64,000 nt of DNA, from assembly GCF_022836935.1 (NCBI RefSeq), contig NZ_CP083239.1, forward strand, positions 496,001 to 560,000, read 5' to 3'. The notes under the pieces are model-generated. The model saw only the letters and a program-made list of their open reading frames with translations, was not told where the DNA came from and ran no database searches. This DNA is from Ancylobacter polymorphus. Its GTDB lineage: Bacteria; Pseudomonadota; Alphaproteobacteria; Rhizobiales; Xanthobacteraceae. The position numbers were made by a program, and so were the translations under genes. Numbering within the stretch: the stretch's first letter is position 1; every line of letters starts with the position of its first letter. Below, in pieces: positions 46,417 through 56,842 of the stretch.

Positions 46417-47477
46417 GTCGCGAGACCGATGCGCTGGCGGGCGTAGCGCGCCTTCAGCGGCTCCCACCAGCCGGGATTGTCGAGATACCAGCGCACCGTC
46501 TTCTCGATGCCGCTCTCGAAGGTTTCCGCCGGCACCCAGCCGAGCTCGCGCGTCAGCTTGGTGGCGTCGATGGCGTAGCGCGCATCATGGCCCGGCCGGT
46601 CGGTGACGAAGCGGATCAGCCCCTCGCGCGGGCCGATTTTCGCATCCGGCACCACGCGGTCCATGATGGCGCAGATGGTGCGTACCACGTCGATGTTGCG
46701 ACGCTCATTGTTGCCGCCGACATTGTAGCTCTCGCCGAGCCGGCCGCGCGTGGCGATGAGATCGAGCGCGGCGGCGTGGTCGTCGACATAGAGCCAGTCG
46801 CGCACATTCTCGCCCTTGCCATAGACCGGCAGCGGCGCGCCCTCCAGCGCGTTGAGGATGGTGAGCGGGATCAGCTTTTCCGGGAAATGATACGGCCCGT
46901 AATTGTTCGAGCAGTTCGACATCACCACCGGCAGCCCATAGGTGTGGAACCAGGCCCGCACCAGATGGTCGGAGGAGGCTTTCGAAGCCGAGTACGGGGA
47001 ATTGGGCTGATAGGGCGTGTCCTCGCGAAAAAGCCCTTCCGCGCCCAGCGTGCCATAGACCTCGTCGGTGGAGATGTGATGGAAGCGAAAGCGCCCCCGC
47101 GCGGCGCCGTCAAGCCCGCGCCAATAGGCCAGCGTCTCCTCCAGCAGCGTGTAGGTGCCGACGATATTGGTGCGGATGAAGTCGCCCGGCCCGTCGATGG
47201 AGCGGTCGACATGCGACTCCGCGGCGAGGTGCATCACCAGATCGGGCCGGAATTCCGCCAGCGCGGCGCGGAAGGCCTTGCCGTCGCAGATATCGGCCTG
47301 AAGGAAGCTGTGGCCGGGCAGATTGTGCACCTCGCCCAGCGAGGCGAGATTGCCGGCATAGGTCAGCTTGTCATAGGTCAGCACCTGCCGGCCCTGCCGC
47401 ACCAGCCGGCGCACCACCGCCGAACCGATGAAGCCGGCGCCGCCGGTGACGAGAACGCGCTGGGCGGGAACACTCAT
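46413..47477 (-). CDS. rfbB: dTDP-glucose 4,6-dehydratase
   Basis: Second step of the rhamnose pathway; 354 residues. Extended SDR enzyme: [15 protein letters not shown] for [28 protein letters not shown], and [15 protein letters not shown] with the catalytic Tyr and Lys; [16 protein letters not shown] follows. The ATG at 47477 begins the conserved N-terminus; an upstream extension of the frame is not supported. Confidence 0.96.
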   Translation of the reverse strand: MSVPAQRVLVTGGAGFIGSAVVRRLVRQGRQVLTYDKLTYAGNLASLGEVHNLPGHSFLQADICDGKAFRAALAEFRPDLVMHLAAESHVDRSIDGPGDFIRTNIVGTYTLLEETLAYWRGLDGAARGRFRFHHISTDEVYGTLGAEGLFREDTPYQPNSPYSASKASSDHLVRAWFHTYGLPVVMSNCSNNYGPYHFPEKLIPLTILNALEGAPLPVYGKGENVRDWLYVDDHAAALDLIATRGRLGESYNVGGNNERRNIDVVRTICAIMDRVVPDAKIGPREGLIRFVTDRPGHDARYAIDATKLTRELGWVPAETFESGIEKTVRWYLDNPGWWEPLKARYARQRIGLAT

Positions 47478-47481
47478 GCTC

Positions 47482-48057
47482 TCACGCCTCCGCCGGCTGG
47501 AAGGTGAAGGGGCTCGCATAGTCGCGCAGCAGCGGCGCCGCCCGGTCCTTGCTGGAGAGGATCGCCGCCCCGGCCGCCAGCGGCCAGTCGATGGCAAGGT
47601 CCGGGTCGTCCCAGCGTATGCCGGCATCGTGCGGCGGCGAGTAAGGCGCGTCGACCTTGTAGGCCACGATCGTATCGGGCTCCAACGTGCAGAAGCCATG
47701 GGCGAAACCATGCGGCACCAGCAATTGCTCGCCCTTTTCAGCCGTCAGCGTCGCCGCCACCCAGCGCCCATAGCTGGGCGAACCCTTGCGGATATCCACC
47801 GCCACGTCGAAGATCGCGCCGCGCACCGCCCGCACCAGCTTGGCCTGCACCATGGGCGGGGTCTGGAAGTGCAGGCCCCGCACCACGCCGACCTCGCGCG
47901 AGAGCGATTCATTGTCCTGCACGAAGGTGATGTCGAGGCCGAAGGCGTCGAACTGCGGCTTCTTGTAGGTCTCGCAGAAATAGCCCCGCGCGTCGCCATG
48001 GCGGACCGGCTGGACGAGAACGACATCGGCAATGGCAAGGCGGGTGAAGGTGGTCAT
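47482..48057 (-). CDS. rfbC: dTDP-4-dehydrorhamnose 3,5-epimerase
   Basis: Third step of the rhamnose pathway; a 191-residue cupin-type epimerase. Seen: [32 protein letters not shown] with the catalytic His, [25 protein letters not shown] and [14 protein letters not shown]. It is the first gene of the four-gene operon, 4 bp ahead of rfbB. No glycosyltransferase or polymerase genes are adjacent. Confidence 0.95.
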   Translation of the reverse strand: MTTFTRLAIADVVLVQPVRHGDARGYFCETYKKPQFDAFGLDITFVQDNESLSREVGVVRGLHFQTPPMVQAKLVRAVRGAIFDVAVDIRKGSPSYGRWVAATLTAEKGEQLLVPHGFAHGFCTLEPDTIVAYKVDAPYSPPHDAGIRWDDPDLAIDWPLAAGAAILSSKDRAAPLLRDYASPFTFQPAEA

Positions 48058-48145
48058 AGACTGGCACTCACGGGAACTGCGCGCTTCTACCCGGTCTCGC
48101 GCCCGCGTCACAGCCCTCCCATGGCCGTAGACGCCGGCGGGCGGG

Positions 48146-48574
48146 TCAGACCTTCTTTGCCAGAAGATCGCGGATTTCGGTGAGCAGCACCTCTTCCTTG
48201 GTGGGCGGTGCGGGCGCCGGCGGCTCCTTGGCGGCGTTGCGGCGCAGCCGGTTGATGCCCTTCACCACCAGGAACAGGATCCAGGCGATGATGAGGAAAT
48301 TGATCACTACGGTGAGGAAGTGGCCATAGGCGAACACCGCGCCCTGCTCGCGCGCGGCGGCGAGCGAGGTGGCGGTGACATTGGGGGAGAGCCCGACGAA
48401 ATAGTTGGAGAAGTCGAGGCCGCCGAACACCGCGCCGACCACCGGCATGAACAGGTCGGTGACGATGGACGAGACGATCTGCCCGAAGGCGGCGCCGATG
48501 ATCACGCCGATGGCGAGATCGACCACATTGCCCTTCACCGCGAATTCGCGGAATTCGGTGAGAACCTTGCTCAT
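48146..48574 (-). CDS. mscL: Large-conductance mechanosensitive channel
   Basis: Homopentameric inner-membrane emergency valve opened by membrane tension. The 142-residue product shows [20 protein letters not shown] at the N-terminus (TM1), a short periplasmic loop, TM2 ([20 protein letters not shown]) and the cytoplasmic C-terminal helix ([11 protein letters not shown]). The ATG at 48574 starts the conserved [11 protein letters not shown]. Confidence 0.96.
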   Translation of the reverse strand: MSKVLTEFREFAVKGNVVDLAIGVIIGAAFGQIVSSIVTDLFMPVVGAVFGGLDFSNYFVGLSPNVTATSLAAAREQGAVFAYGHFLTVVINFLIIAWILFLVVKGINRLRRNAAKEPPAPAPPTKEEVLLTEIRDLLAKKV

Positions 48575-48743
48575 GCGACCTCCGATGCACTGCCGAGCGA
48601 CCGTGCCACTGTGATACGCGCCGCTGGTCCCGGCAACCCTTGCGGCACCCCCATGCGGTGGACAGGCGCCGCCGCGCCCCATCTTGCCGGCGCGGGCGGG
48701 CGCGGCGCATAAAGACGAAGGCCCCTCGCCGCCGGGAGAGTGC

Positions 48744-51700
48744 ATGCTTCAGGCATGGTCGATCATTGCCGTCGCGCTCGTCTATATCGGCTTCCTCTTC
48801 GCCGTGGCGAGCTTCGGCGACCGGCGCCTGCCGCGGCGCGGACGCGAGGGGCGGCCCTATATCTATTCGCTCTCTCTGGCGGTCTATTGCACGTCGTGGA
48901 CCTTCTTCGGCTCGGTGGGCCTTGCCACCACCCAGGGCATCAACTTCCTCACCATCTATATCGGCCCGATCCTGGTCTTCGCGATGGGCACGCCGTTCCT
49001 GCTGCGGCTGGTGCGGCTCGCCAAGGGGCAGAACATCACCTCGATCGCCGATTTCGTCGCCGCCCGCTATGGCAAAAGCCAGGGCGTGGCGGCGCTGGTG
49101 GCGGGCGTCGCCATTGTCGGCTCGCTGCCCTACATCGCGCTGCAGCTGAAGGCCGTGTCCGCCGCCCTGCTCGCCATGCTCGGCGATTTCGACGGGCTGG
49201 GGCTGCATTACCCGCTGGTGGGCGATCTCGCGCTCACCGTCGCGGTGGCGATGGCGGTGTTCGCGGTGCTGTTCGGCACCCGCCACATCGACGCCACCGA
49301 GCATCAGGAAGGGCTGATGCTGGCGGTGGCGACAGAATCCATCGTCAAGCTGGTGAGCTTTCTCGCGGTCGGCCTGTTCGTGGTCTTCGGTATGTTCGCC
49401 GGCCCGTGGGACCTGTTCGACAAGGCGGCCGAGAAGGGCGTGCTGCCGGTGCTGACCGACGGCTTCAGTCTCGGCAGCTGGGCGGCGATGACCCTGCTCT
49501 CGGCGCTCGCCATCCTGCTGCTGCCGCGCCAGTTCCATGTCGCGGTGGTGGAGAACACCTCGGAAAGCGAGATCCGCACCGCCCGCTGGCTGTTCCCGCT
49601 CTATCTCGTGCTGATCAACCTGTTCGTCATCCCCATTGCGGTGGCCGGTCTCGTCGCCTTTCCGCCCGGCTTCATCGATGGCGACATGTATGTCGTCACC
49701 CTGCCGCTCTCGGCCGGGGCGCAGCTCATGTCGCTGGTGGCCTTTGTCGGCGGGCTTTCCGCCGCCACCGCCATGGTGATCGTCGAGACGGTGGCGCTCG
49801 CCGTCATGGTGTCGAACGACATCTTCATGCCGCTGATGGTGCGCGGCCGCCGGCTGCGCGACGGCGACGAGGCGGGGCGCGCGGGGGCCGCGCCGGAGCA
49901 TGTGGACATGGGCCACCGCCTGCTCACCGTGCGCCGCATCGCCATCTTCGCCATCCTGCTGCTGGCCTATCTCTATTACCGCGTCACCGGCGAGGCGCAG
50001 CTGGCGCAGATCGGCCTGTTGTCCTTCGCCGCCGTCGCCCAGTTCGGGCCGGCGCTGCTGATCGGCCTCGTCTGGCGGCGCGGCACCGGGCTCGGCGCGC
50101 TGGCCGGCATCGCCGCCGGCATCGCGCTCTGGGCCTACACGCTGCTGCTGCCCAATCTGGTCGATGCCGGCCTGTTCAGCCCGGCGCTGGTGAGCGAGGG
50201 GCCGATGGGCCTCGCCTTCCTGCGGCCGCAGGCGCTGCTCGGCGTGCAGGCGAGCCCGCTGGTGCATGGCGTGCTGTGGAGCCTCACGGTCAATGTGCTG
50301 GTTTTCTTCGCCGCCTCCATGATCCGCCGGCCGACGCCGATCGAGCGGCTGCAGGCCAGCGTGTTCGTGCAGAGCGAGCACGCGCCCTCCGCCCCGAGCT
50401 TCCGGCTGTGGCGCTCGCCGGTGACGGTGGGCGAACTCATCGCCACCGTCGCCCGCTATCTCGGCGAGGAGCGCACGCGCGCCTCGTTCGAGAGCGTGGC
50501 GGCGATGCGCGGCGTGTCGCTGGAGCCGGGCCGCGAGGCGGATTTCCAGCTCATCCGCTATGCCGAGCACCTGCTCGCCTCGGCCATCGGCGCCGCTTCC
50601 TCGCGGCTCGTGCTGTCGCTGATGCTGCGCAAGCGCACCGTTTCCACCAAGGCGGCGCTGAAGCTGCTCGACGACGCCTCCGCCGCCATCCAGTACAACC
50701 GCGAAATCCTGCAGACCGCGCTCGACCATGTGCGCCAGGGCATCGCGGTGTTCGACCGCGACCTGCGGCTCGTCACCTGGAACCGCCAATTCGGCGAGAT
50801 GCTGGACCTGCCGCCGGAAATCCTGCGCATCGGCGTCGGGATCGACCAGATCATCCGCTTCAACGCCGTCGCCGGCCAGTTCGGCCCCGGCCCGGTGGAG
50901 GAGATCGTGCGCGAGAAGCTCTCGCGCTATGCCCGGCGCAATGTCGCCTTCCAGGAACGGCTCGCCCCGCGCGGGGTGGTGATGGAGGTGCGCGTCAGCA
51001 CCATGCCGGATGGCGGGGTGGTGGTGACCTTCACCGACATCACCCCCAGCGTGGAAGCCGCCGAGGCGCTGGAGCGCGCCAATGAGACGCTGGAGCGGCG
51101 GGTGCGCGAGCGCACCAAGGCGCTGGAGAACCTCAACGCCCAGCTGGCGCAGGCGAAATCCGAGGCGGACGAGGCCAACATCTCCAAGACCCGCTTCCTC
51201 GCCGCCGCCAGCCACGACATTCTGCAGCCGCTGAACGCCGCCCGGCTCTACGCCACCAGCCTGGTCGAGCGCGCCGAGGGCGGCGACGATGCCCGCCTCG
51301 CCCGCAATGTCGATGCCTCGCTGGAAGCGGTGGAGGAAATTCTCGGCGCCCTGCTCGACATTTCCCGCCTCGACGCCGGCGCCCACAAGCCGGAATTCGC
51401 CGCGCTGCGCCTCGATGAGATCTTCCGCCAGCTCGACGTCGAATTCGCCCCGATGGCGACCGAGAAGGGGCTGCGCCTCACCTTCGTGCCGAGTTCGGCC
51501 GCCGTGCGTTCGGACCGGCGGCTGCTGCGCCGGCTGCTGCAGAACCTCGTTTCCAACGCCATCAAATACACGCCGCGCGGCCGGGTGCTGGTGGGCGTGC
51601 GCCGGCGGCGCGGAAAGCTACGCATCGAGGTGCTGGACACCGGTGTCGGCGTGCCGCAGGCCAAGCAGAAGATCATCTTCAAGGAGTTCCAGCGCCTCGA

Positions 51701-52283
51701 CGAAGGCGCGCGGGTGGCGCGCGGGCTGGGTCTCGGCCTGTCCATCGTCGAGCGCATCGCCCGCGTGCTCGGCCACAGCATCACCCTGGCTTCCGTGCCC
51801 GGCAAGGGCTCGGTGTTCTCCGTCGAACTGCCGGCCGCCCCGGCCCTGCCCGCCCGCGAGACGCCTTCACCGCGCGCGGCGGCGCCGCTGGCGACGCTTC
51901 AGGGCCTCAGCGTGCTGTGCATCGACAACGACCCCGCCATTCTCGACGGCATGGAGACGCTGCTGCATGGCTGGGGCTGCGAGGTGTTGAAAGCGCCGGG
52001 CGTCGAGGTGGCGCTCGCCATGCTGCGCGAGCGGCGGGCCCCGCCCGACGTGCTGCTGATCGACTATCATCTCGATGCCGGCGACGGCATCGAGGCGACC
52101 AAGAAACTGCGCTGGAAGCTCGGCCAGAGCCTGCCGGCCGTGCTGATCACCGCCGACCGCTCCAAGCGCGTGCGCGACGGAGCGAAGGCGACGGAGATGG
52201 AAGTGCTGAACAAGCCGGTGCGCCCGGCGGCGCTGCGGGCTCTCCTCGCCCAGTGCCGCGCCGCGCGGGCGGCGGCGGAGTGA
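48744..52283 (+). CDS. CrbS-like hybrid: sodium/solute symporter domain, PAS, histidine kinase, receiver
   Basis: A 1179-residue membrane sensor kinase. Residues about 1-520 form an SSS-family symporter-like module with some 13 hydrophobic segments ([39 protein letters not shown]). A PAS-4 type domain ([20 protein letters not shown]) and a coiled coil follow. The HisKA domain has H824 ([17 protein letters not shown]), then HATPase ([24 protein letters not shown]) and a receiver with D1107 ([10 protein letters not shown]). The plan matches CrbS/ErcS' kinases, which with a LuxR-type regulator control acetyl-CoA synthetase in gammaproteobacteria. The probable partner regulator lies just downstream on the other strand. 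Confidence 0.9.
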   Translation: MLQAWSIIAVALVYIGFLFAVASFGDRRLPRRGREGRPYIYSLSLAVYCTSWTFFGSVGLATTQGINFLTIYIGPILVFAMGTPFLLRLVRLAKGQNITSIADFVAARYGKSQGVAALVAGVAIVGSLPYIALQLKAVSAALLAMLGDFDGLGLHYPLVGDLALTVAVAMAVFAVLFGTRHIDATEHQEGLMLAVATESIVKLVSFLAVGLFVVFGMFAGPWDLFDKAAEKGVLPVLTDGFSLGSWAAMTLLSALAILLLPRQFHVAVVENTSESEIRTARWLFPLYLVLINLFVIPIAVAGLVAFPPGFIDGDMYVVTLPLSAGAQLMSLVAFVGGLSAATAMVIVETVALAVMVSNDIFMPLMVRGRRLRDGDEAGRAGAAPEHVDMGHRLLTVRRIAIFAILLLAYLYYRVTGEAQLAQIGLLSFAAVAQFGPALLIGLVWRRGTGLGALAGIAAGIALWAYTLLLPNLVDAGLFSPALVSEGPMGLAFLRPQALLGVQASPLVHGVLWSLTVNVLVFFAASMIRRPTPIERLQASVFVQSEHAPSAPSFRLWRSPVTVGELIATVARYLGEERTRASFESVAAMRGVSLEPGREADFQLIRYAEHLLASAIGAASSRLVLSLMLRKRTVSTKAALKLLDDASAAIQYNREILQTALDHVRQGIAVFDRDLRLVTWNRQFGEMLDLPPEILRIGVGIDQIIRFNAVAGQFGPGPVEEIVREKLSRYARRNVAFQERLAPRGVVMEVRVSTMPDGGVVVTFTDITPSVEAAEALERANETLERRVRERTKALENLNAQLAQAKSEADEANISKTRFLAAASHDILQPLNAARLYATSLVERAEGGDDARLARNVDASLEAVEEILGALLDISRLDAGAHKPEFAALRLDEIFRQLDVEFAPMATEKGLRLTFVPSSAAVRSDRRLLRRLLQNLVSNAIKYTPRGRVLVGVRRRRGKLRIEVLDTGVGVPQAKQKIIFKEFQRLDEGARVARGLGLGLSIVERIARVLGHSITLASVPGKGSVFSVELPAAPALPARETPSPRAAAPLATLQGLSVLCIDNDPAILDGMETLLHGWGCEVLKAPGVEVALAMLRERRAPPDVLLIDYHLDAGDGIEATKKLRWKLGQSLPAVLITADRSKRVRDGAKATEMEVLNKPVRPAALRALLAQCRAARAAAE

Positions 52284-52295
52284 AGAACGCCCGTC

Positions 52296-52655
52296 TCAGG
52301 GATGCGGATCGGGAAAGCCGTGCCTCTCGCTCAACGCCGCGAGAATTCCATCCTTGTCGGCGATGAAGCCCCGCCCTTCATGACGGCCCGTCTCATGGGC
52401 CGAGGTCGCGCCAGGAGCCAGCAAGAGCAGCGGGAGCGACTGGTGCGCCTCGCCGACGATGCGAATGAGCGCCTGCCGAGGTCTTACCCAGTCGATCCGC
52501 TCGACAGCGACGCAAGCGGCGAGATCGGGAAAGGAGGCGAGCACGCCCTCGATCAGGGCACAGTGCCAGCAATAGAATGTCTGCCCGGGATAGGCCGGAT
52601 CGGCAAAGCCGGGCCGCAGCAGAAAGAGCGTATCCCGCGCGGTCATGGCGCTCAC
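52296..52655 (-). CDS. DUF3088 thioredoxin-like small protein
   Basis: A 119-residue protein beginning RDTLFLLRPGFADPAYPG, then FYCWHCALIEGVLASFPDLA with a CxxC pair (CWHC), and QALIRIVGEAHQSLPLLLL. These fit DUF3088, probably a thioredoxin-like fold. Redox activity is possible but unproven. The start is GTG overlapping the stop of the LuxR-type regulator (GTGA), or the ATG three codons on. It is cotranscribed with that regulator. Confidence 0.8.
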   Translation of the reverse strand: MSAMTARDTLFLLRPGFADPAYPGQTFYCWHCALIEGVLASFPDLAACVAVERIDWVRPRQALIRIVGEAHQSLPLLLLAPGATSAHETGRHEGRGFIADKDGILAALSERHGFPDPHP

Positions 52656-53329
52656 CCCGCCGGCTGCGAACCCTGCGCCCAGGTGCCGCCCTCGATCTTC
52701 GAGGCCGCGATCACCGCCTGGGTGCGGCTCTCGACCCCCAACTTCTGCAGGATGGCGGAGACATGCGCCTTCACCGTCGCCTCGGAGACGCCGAGCTCAT
52801 AGGCGATCTGCTTGTTGAGCAGGCCTTCGGACAGCATCATCAGCACCCGCACCTGCTGCGGGGTCAGCGTGGCGAGGCGGGCGACGAGGGCCTGCGTCTC
52901 CTTGTCGGAACCGCCGGAGAGATCGACATCGCGCGGCGTCCAGGTGCGGCCCTCCAGCACGGCGGCGATGGCCTCGCGCATGGTCTCGGCCGCGCTGGTC
53001 TTCGGGATGAAGCCGGAGGCGCCGAATTCCATGCAGTTGCGGATGACGCCGGCTTCCTCATTGGCGGACACCACCACGACCGGAATGCCGGGATATTGCG
53101 CGCGCAAATACATCAGCCCGGAAAAGCCGCGCACCCCGGGCATGGTGAGATCGAGCAGGATCAGGTCGAGGTCGCTCTCGCGCTCCAGCAGCGCCTGAAG
53201 ATCCTCGAAGCCGCCGGCCTCGAACAGTTCCGCCTCGGGAAACTGGCGGGACAGCGCCTCGCGCAGCGCGCCCCGGAACAGCGGGTGATCGTCGGCGATC
53301 ACCAGCCGGAAACTCGTCGTCCTATCCAC
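52652..53329 (-). CDS. NarL/LuxR-type response regulator (CrbR/ErdR-like)
   Basis: A 225-residue regulator: receiver with IADDHPLF, phospho-acceptor D60 in LILLDLTMPG and FIPKTS, then LuxR-type HTH (LTPQQVRVLMMLSEGLLNKQ, ELGVSEATVKAHVSAILQKL). GFIPKTSAAETM is typical of the CrbR/ErdR/AgmR group. It is convergent with the CrbS-like kinase, so the pair is a probable two-component system for carbon (acetate) metabolism. The start is GTG. Confidence 0.9.
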   Translation of the reverse strand: MDRTTSFRLVIADDHPLFRGALREALSRQFPEAELFEAGGFEDLQALLERESDLDLILLDLTMPGVRGFSGLMYLRAQYPGIPVVVVSANEEAGVIRNCMEFGASGFIPKTSAAETMREAIAAVLEGRTWTPRDVDLSGGSDKETQALVARLATLTPQQVRVLMMLSEGLLNKQIAYELGVSEATVKAHVSAILQKLGVESRTQAVIAASKIEGGTWAQGSQPAG

Positions 53330-53468
53330 GCGCAGCGGCCCCCTCCACCTGCACCGACCCGTTCTCGCCGCGGGCCCGTGCCGCGATCATGGTGCGGACG
53401 GACCGCCACCGCAAGCCACGCCGCCGGCGGGCCCGCTGCGGGCCTGACCGCCGGTCGTTACGCGACCT

Positions 53469-53933
53469 TTAGTGGGCCTCGCCGACAAAGGCCACAACCA
53501 ATTCGCGCCGGTGCGCCCGCACCCGGTGCTCGACGAGATACAGCCCCTGCCAGGTGCCGAGCGCCATCCGCCCGCCAAGAACCGGCACGGCGAGATGCAC
53601 CCCGGTGAGCACGGCCTTGATATGGGCGGGCATGTCGTCCGGCCCTTCGAGATCGTGAACCCATCCCGCATGCTCCGGCGCCAGCCGTTCCAGCGCGGTG
53701 AGCAGGTCCGTCTTCACATCCGGGTCGGCATTTTCCTGCAAGGTGAGAGACGCGGAGGTGTGGCGGCAGAACACCGACACCTCGCCCTCGCCGGCGCCGA
53801 TCTCGGCGAGGAAGGCCGCCACCGGCGCGGTGATCTCAATAAAACCCCGCCCCGGCGTGTCGACGGTGAGAAGGGTGGTGAACCGCCGCGTCACCGCGCT
53901 TTCGCGCACCTCGCCCTGACGGATCCGCGCCAT
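53469..53933 (-). CDS. YjbQ family protein (UPF0047)
   Basis: A 154-residue cytoplasmic protein of the YjbQ family. Motifs: GEVSVFCRHTSASLTLQENA, DLLTALERLAP, DDMPAHIKAVLTG, GTWQGLYLVEHR. YjbQ proteins show weak thiamine-phosphate synthase activity and have an unknown main role. The ATG at 53933 has AGGAGG seven bases upstream, whereas an ATG two codons earlier has it only one base away. Confidence 0.92.
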   Translation of the reverse strand: MARIRQGEVRESAVTRRFTTLLTVDTPGRGFIEITAPVAAFLAEIGAGEGEVSVFCRHTSASLTLQENADPDVKTDLLTALERLAPEHAGWVHDLEGPDDMPAHIKAVLTGVHLAVPVLGGRMALGTWQGLYLVEHRVRAHRRELVVAFVGEAH

Positions 53934-54053
53934 CGGCATGCCTCCTGCCCCCTTGCGCGCTGGACGTCGCGCGCCAGCTAGGCTTGGATAGACCCGATCA
54001 GCCCCTGATGACAGGTCCTTCGCCACCCCCGATCTTCGGAGTGTCGCTTGCCT

Positions 54054-55046
54054 ATGAGTTCGATGCCTTCCCCGGCGCCCGCGCGCGCTGCCGCCCCGCT
54101 GGTGGTTGATCCCGCCCTGTTTGACTCCTCGGCCATCGCCCCGGACACGCGGGCGGTGAACGCCAGCATCATCAAGGCGCTCGGCGCCGTGCCGGACCGC
54201 TGGGTTTTTCCCATGGCCATGCTGCGCAAGCTGCGGCTGGAGGGAAAGGGCCCGTTCCCGCTCTCGCCGGAAAGCCCCTATGCCAAGGCGATCGAGATCG
54301 AGGGCCCGCGCGGCCCCATCCCGCTGCGCATCCTCACCCCGCCAACGCCGGCCAGGGGCGTGTATCTGCATCTTCATGGCGGCGGCTGGTGCCTCGGCTC
54401 GGCGCGCGAGAATGACGGGCTCAACCACCGCTTCGTCGAACGCACCGGCTTCGCCGTGGTCTCGGTCGATTACCGGCTGGCGCCGGAGCACCCCTATCCC
54501 GCCGGCCCGGACGATTGCGAGGCTGCCGCGCTGTGGCTGCTGCGCGAGGGGCCGGCGCGGTTCGGCACCGACCGCTTCGCCATTGGCGGGGAATCCGCCG
54601 GGGCCAATCTCTCGGTGGCGACATTGCTGCGCCTGCGTGACCGGCACGGGCTCACCCCGTTCCGCGCGGCCAATCTCAATGCCGGCGCCTATGATCTCGG
54701 CCTAACGCCGAGCGCCCGCAACTGGGGCGACGAGCCGCTGGTGCTGAACACGCGCGATATCAACGTCTTCGTCGGCCACTATCTGCGCGAGGGCGGCGAC
54801 GTCGCCGCGTCGGACATCTCGCCACTGCATGCCGACCTCAAGGGCCTGCCGCCGGCGCTGTTCACCATCGGCACGCGCGACGCGCTGCTGGACGACACGC
54901 TGTTCATGGCGCCGCGCTGGCTCGCCGCCGGAAATGGCGCGGAGCTCGCCGTCTATCCCGGCGGCTGCCATGTCTTTGTCGGCTTCCCCGGCTCGCTGGC
55001 CGACCAGGCGCTTGCGCGCATCCACGCCTTTATCGGCACCTGCTGA
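54054..55046 (+). CDS. Alpha/beta hydrolase, HSL-type esterase
   Basis: A 330-residue hydrolase of the hormone-sensitive-lipase branch. The oxyanion motif HGGGW in YLHLHGGGWCLGS, the nucleophile Ser in GGESAGANLS, and the Asp and His of the triad in TRDALLDD and GGCHVF are all visible. No signal peptide. Substrate is unknown, probably short-chain esters. The ATG at 54054 follows a TTG that is less likely to be used. Confidence 0.9.
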   Translation: MSSMPSPAPARAAAPLVVDPALFDSSAIAPDTRAVNASIIKALGAVPDRWVFPMAMLRKLRLEGKGPFPLSPESPYAKAIEIEGPRGPIPLRILTPPTPARGVYLHLHGGGWCLGSARENDGLNHRFVERTGFAVVSVDYRLAPEHPYPAGPDDCEAAALWLLREGPARFGTDRFAIGGESAGANLSVATLLRLRDRHGLTPFRAANLNAGAYDLGLTPSARNWGDEPLVLNTRDINVFVGHYLREGGDVAASDISPLHADLKGLPPALFTIGTRDALLDDTLFMAPRWLAAGNGAELAVYPGGCHVFVGFPGSLADQALARIHAFIGTC

Positions 55047-55062
55047 CCGTAGCGACGGGGCT

Positions 55063-55611
55063 CTACAGTCCCTCGCCCTTCGGCGGCGGGGGCGCGCCAT
55101 CCGGCGGCAGGTCCTTGCGCAGGCGCTCGATCATCTCGACGAAGCGGCGGAAGGCGTGCTCAGCTAGATCGACCGCCTGGTCGAGCTTCTGGCGCGCCTC
55201 CCCCGGCAGGTCCTCGGGCGAGGCGGAAGGCGGCGCATCCTTCGGGGGCGTCGCCTCCGGTGGCGCCATGATGTCGGGAACGCCCGCACCGCCGGCAGCG
55301 GCCCGCTTCTCCAGCGCCGCGAGCCGCGCCTGCAGCCGGCCGATCTCCGCTTCCAGCGCCGCCCGGTCATCGGGCACCGCCTCGCAGCTCCAGCCACCGG
55401 CACGGGCGGCACAGAACGACATTGCCCCGGTGCGGGTGTCGAGCCGCATCAGCCCGCCCTCCACCGGCTGCATGGTGAAGCCGGTCGCCTCCGCCGGGGG
55501 AGCCCCCGCACCCGGCCCCGGCTGCGCCTGCGCCCCTGCCGCCAGCAGGACCGCGCCGACGATGAGGCCCCCGCGGCCAAGGCGTGTCGTCATTTCCGTG
55601 CTCAGCCGCAT
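55063..55611 (-). CDS. Exported coiled-coil protein, function unknown
   Basis: A 182-residue protein with signal peptide (GGLIVGAVLLAAGAQAQ), a conserved central part (GFTMQPVEGGLMRLDTRTGA, MSFCAARAGGWSCEAVPDDR), a short coiled coil (ALEAEIGRLQARLAALEKR) and a Pro-rich, then helical tail. The CxxxxxxxxC piece and coiled coil occur in hypothetical periplasmic proteins of Hyphomicrobiales. No function recognised. Starts at 55611 or 55593 are both possible. Confidence 0.75.
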   Translation of the reverse strand: MRLSTEMTTRLGRGGLIVGAVLLAAGAQAQPGPGAGAPPAEATGFTMQPVEGGLMRLDTRTGAMSFCAARAGGWSCEAVPDDRAALEAEIGRLQARLAALEKRAAAGGAGVPDIMAPPEATPPKDAPPSASPEDLPGEARQKLDQAVDLAEHAFRRFVEMIERLRKDLPPDGAPPPPKGEGL

Positions 55612-55645
55612 GCTCGGCCTCCTTCGCCTGATGCGGGCGTGCGTG

Positions 55646-56260
55646 TTACGGCGTGAACGGCGCCCGCCCGCTCGACAACGCCGCGTCGAGGAGTTCGATC
55701 CGGTCCTGGCCCCAGAACACCTCGCCATCCAGCACATAGGCGGGCGAGCCGAAAACGTCCGCCTCGATGGCGGCATCGTGATTGGCCTGGTAGATGGTGG
55801 CGGTGCGGTCCTGCGAGGCGGCGTCAAGCAGCTCCGACGGCAGGCCGAGGTCCGCCAGCACGGTGGCGAGCGTCGCGGCATCGGCGAGGTTCTCCTCGCG
55901 CTGCCACACCCCGGACATCAGCCGCTGCGCCAGCGGGCCGACATCATGCCCGGCGATCTGCGCGGCGATGATCAGCCGGTCGGCCGGCTTCGGATCGAAC
56001 GGCCAGTGCGCCGGCTTGACATGGAGGTCGACGCCCCGCGCCTCGCGCCAGCGCTTCAGCTCGACCAGACGGTAACGCTGGCGGGCGGGGTGGCGCTTGG
56101 CGAGCGGCAGCCCGCCGGTCTCGGCGAACAGATCGCCAAGCTGCACTGGGCGGAAATTCACCCGCACCCCATGGCGTTGCGCCAGATCGAGACAGCGGGC
56201 ATGGCCGATGAAGGCCCAGGGGCTGATGACGGAGAAATAATAGTCGATGGAACGCGACAT
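55646..56260 (-). CDS. 2-hydroxychromene-2-carboxylate isomerase family (DsbA-like)
   Basis: A 204-residue thioredoxin-fold protein of the HCCA isomerase/kappa-GST branch. N-terminal YYFSVISPWAFIGH holds the catalytic Ser position, followed by FRPVQLGDLFAETGG, RLVELKRWREARGV and VFGSPAYVLDGEVFWGQDRI. The known reaction is glutathione-dependent isomerisation in naphthalene breakdown; with no aromatic-degradation genes nearby a general glutathione-linked role is as likely. Confidence 0.88.
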   Translation of the reverse strand: MSRSIDYYFSVISPWAFIGHARCLDLAQRHGVRVNFRPVQLGDLFAETGGLPLAKRHPARQRYRLVELKRWREARGVDLHVKPAHWPFDPKPADRLIIAAQIAGHDVGPLAQRLMSGVWQREENLADAATLATVLADLGLPSELLDAASQDRTATIYQANHDAAIEADVFGSPAYVLDGEVFWGQDRIELLDAALSSGRAPFTP

Positions 56261-56360
56261 GGCGGCACTCGGCTGAACGGGGTGATCCGGACCTTGCCGC
56301 CCACGCTAACCGATTTTTGCCGTCCGTGGGCACGCCCCACCCGGCGCCGCACCGAAAAGC

Positions 56361-56386
56361 AAACGGCGCCCACCGGGGCGCCGTTC
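56361..56386 (-). terminator. Intrinsic terminator of the MerR gene
   Basis: On the minus strand ACGGCGCCC and GGGCGCCGT pair around CGGT and are followed by TTTGCTTTT. It lies 25 bp after the MerR stop codon. A strong rho-independent terminator. Confidence 0.85.
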
Positions 56387-56410
56387 AGATCGGGTCTGAG
56401 GAAGAAGGCG

Positions 56411-56842
56411 TCAGGCCGCGCTGCGGGTGGCGAAGGCGGCGACCATCTGGCGCAGCTCGCCAATGGCTTCCTCGATCTCCACCTTCTGCTGCTCCAGCAG
56501 GCCAAGCTGCTCGGTGCACTTCTCGGCGGTGAGGGCGAGGCCGCCGGCCGGCACGGCGCTGCCTTCGCGCAGCGCGACCATGGCCTTGATCTCGGCGAGG
56601 GTGAAGCCGAGCTTCTTGCCCTTCAGAATGATGGCGAGGCGCGAGCGCTCGGCGGCGCTGTAGAGGCGGGTAAGACCCTCGCGGCGCGGCGCCAGCAGGC
56701 CCTTGTCCTCATAGAAGCGCAGCGCGCGCAGCGTCACGCCGAATTCGCGGGCGAGGTCGCCAATGGTGAAAAAACCGGCTTCGCCCGACGTGGTGTGGGC
56801 GACGTCGAGGGTGCGTTCGGCCTCGTAGGAGGTGAAATCCAT
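56411..56842 (-). CDS. MerR-family transcriptional regulator
   Basis: A 143-residue regulator: N-terminal HTH and wing (FFTIGDLAREFGVTLRALRF, YEDKGLLAPRREGLTRLYS) and a C-terminal dimerisation helix (CTEQLGLLEQQKVEIEEAIG). There is no Cys pattern for metals, so it is not a CueR/MerR metal sensor. An N-terminal extension of about 23 residues precedes the HTH. It is monocistronic, with its own terminator. Target and ligand unknown. Confidence 0.9.
   Translation of the reverse strand: MDFTSYEAERTLDVAHTTSGEAGFFTIGDLAREFGVTLRALRFYEDKGLLAPRREGLTRLYSAAERSRLAIILKGKKLGFTLAEIKAMVALREGSAVPAGGLALTAEKCTEQLGLLEQQKVEIEEAIGELRQMVAAFATRSAA

Noticed and set aside
48108..51386. Very long open frame (over 1000 codons) antisense to the CrbS-like kinase gene
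   Set aside because: It is a GC-rich shadow frame with Arg/His/Gln/Glu-rich low-complexity content and no domain; the plus-strand kinase is unmistakable.
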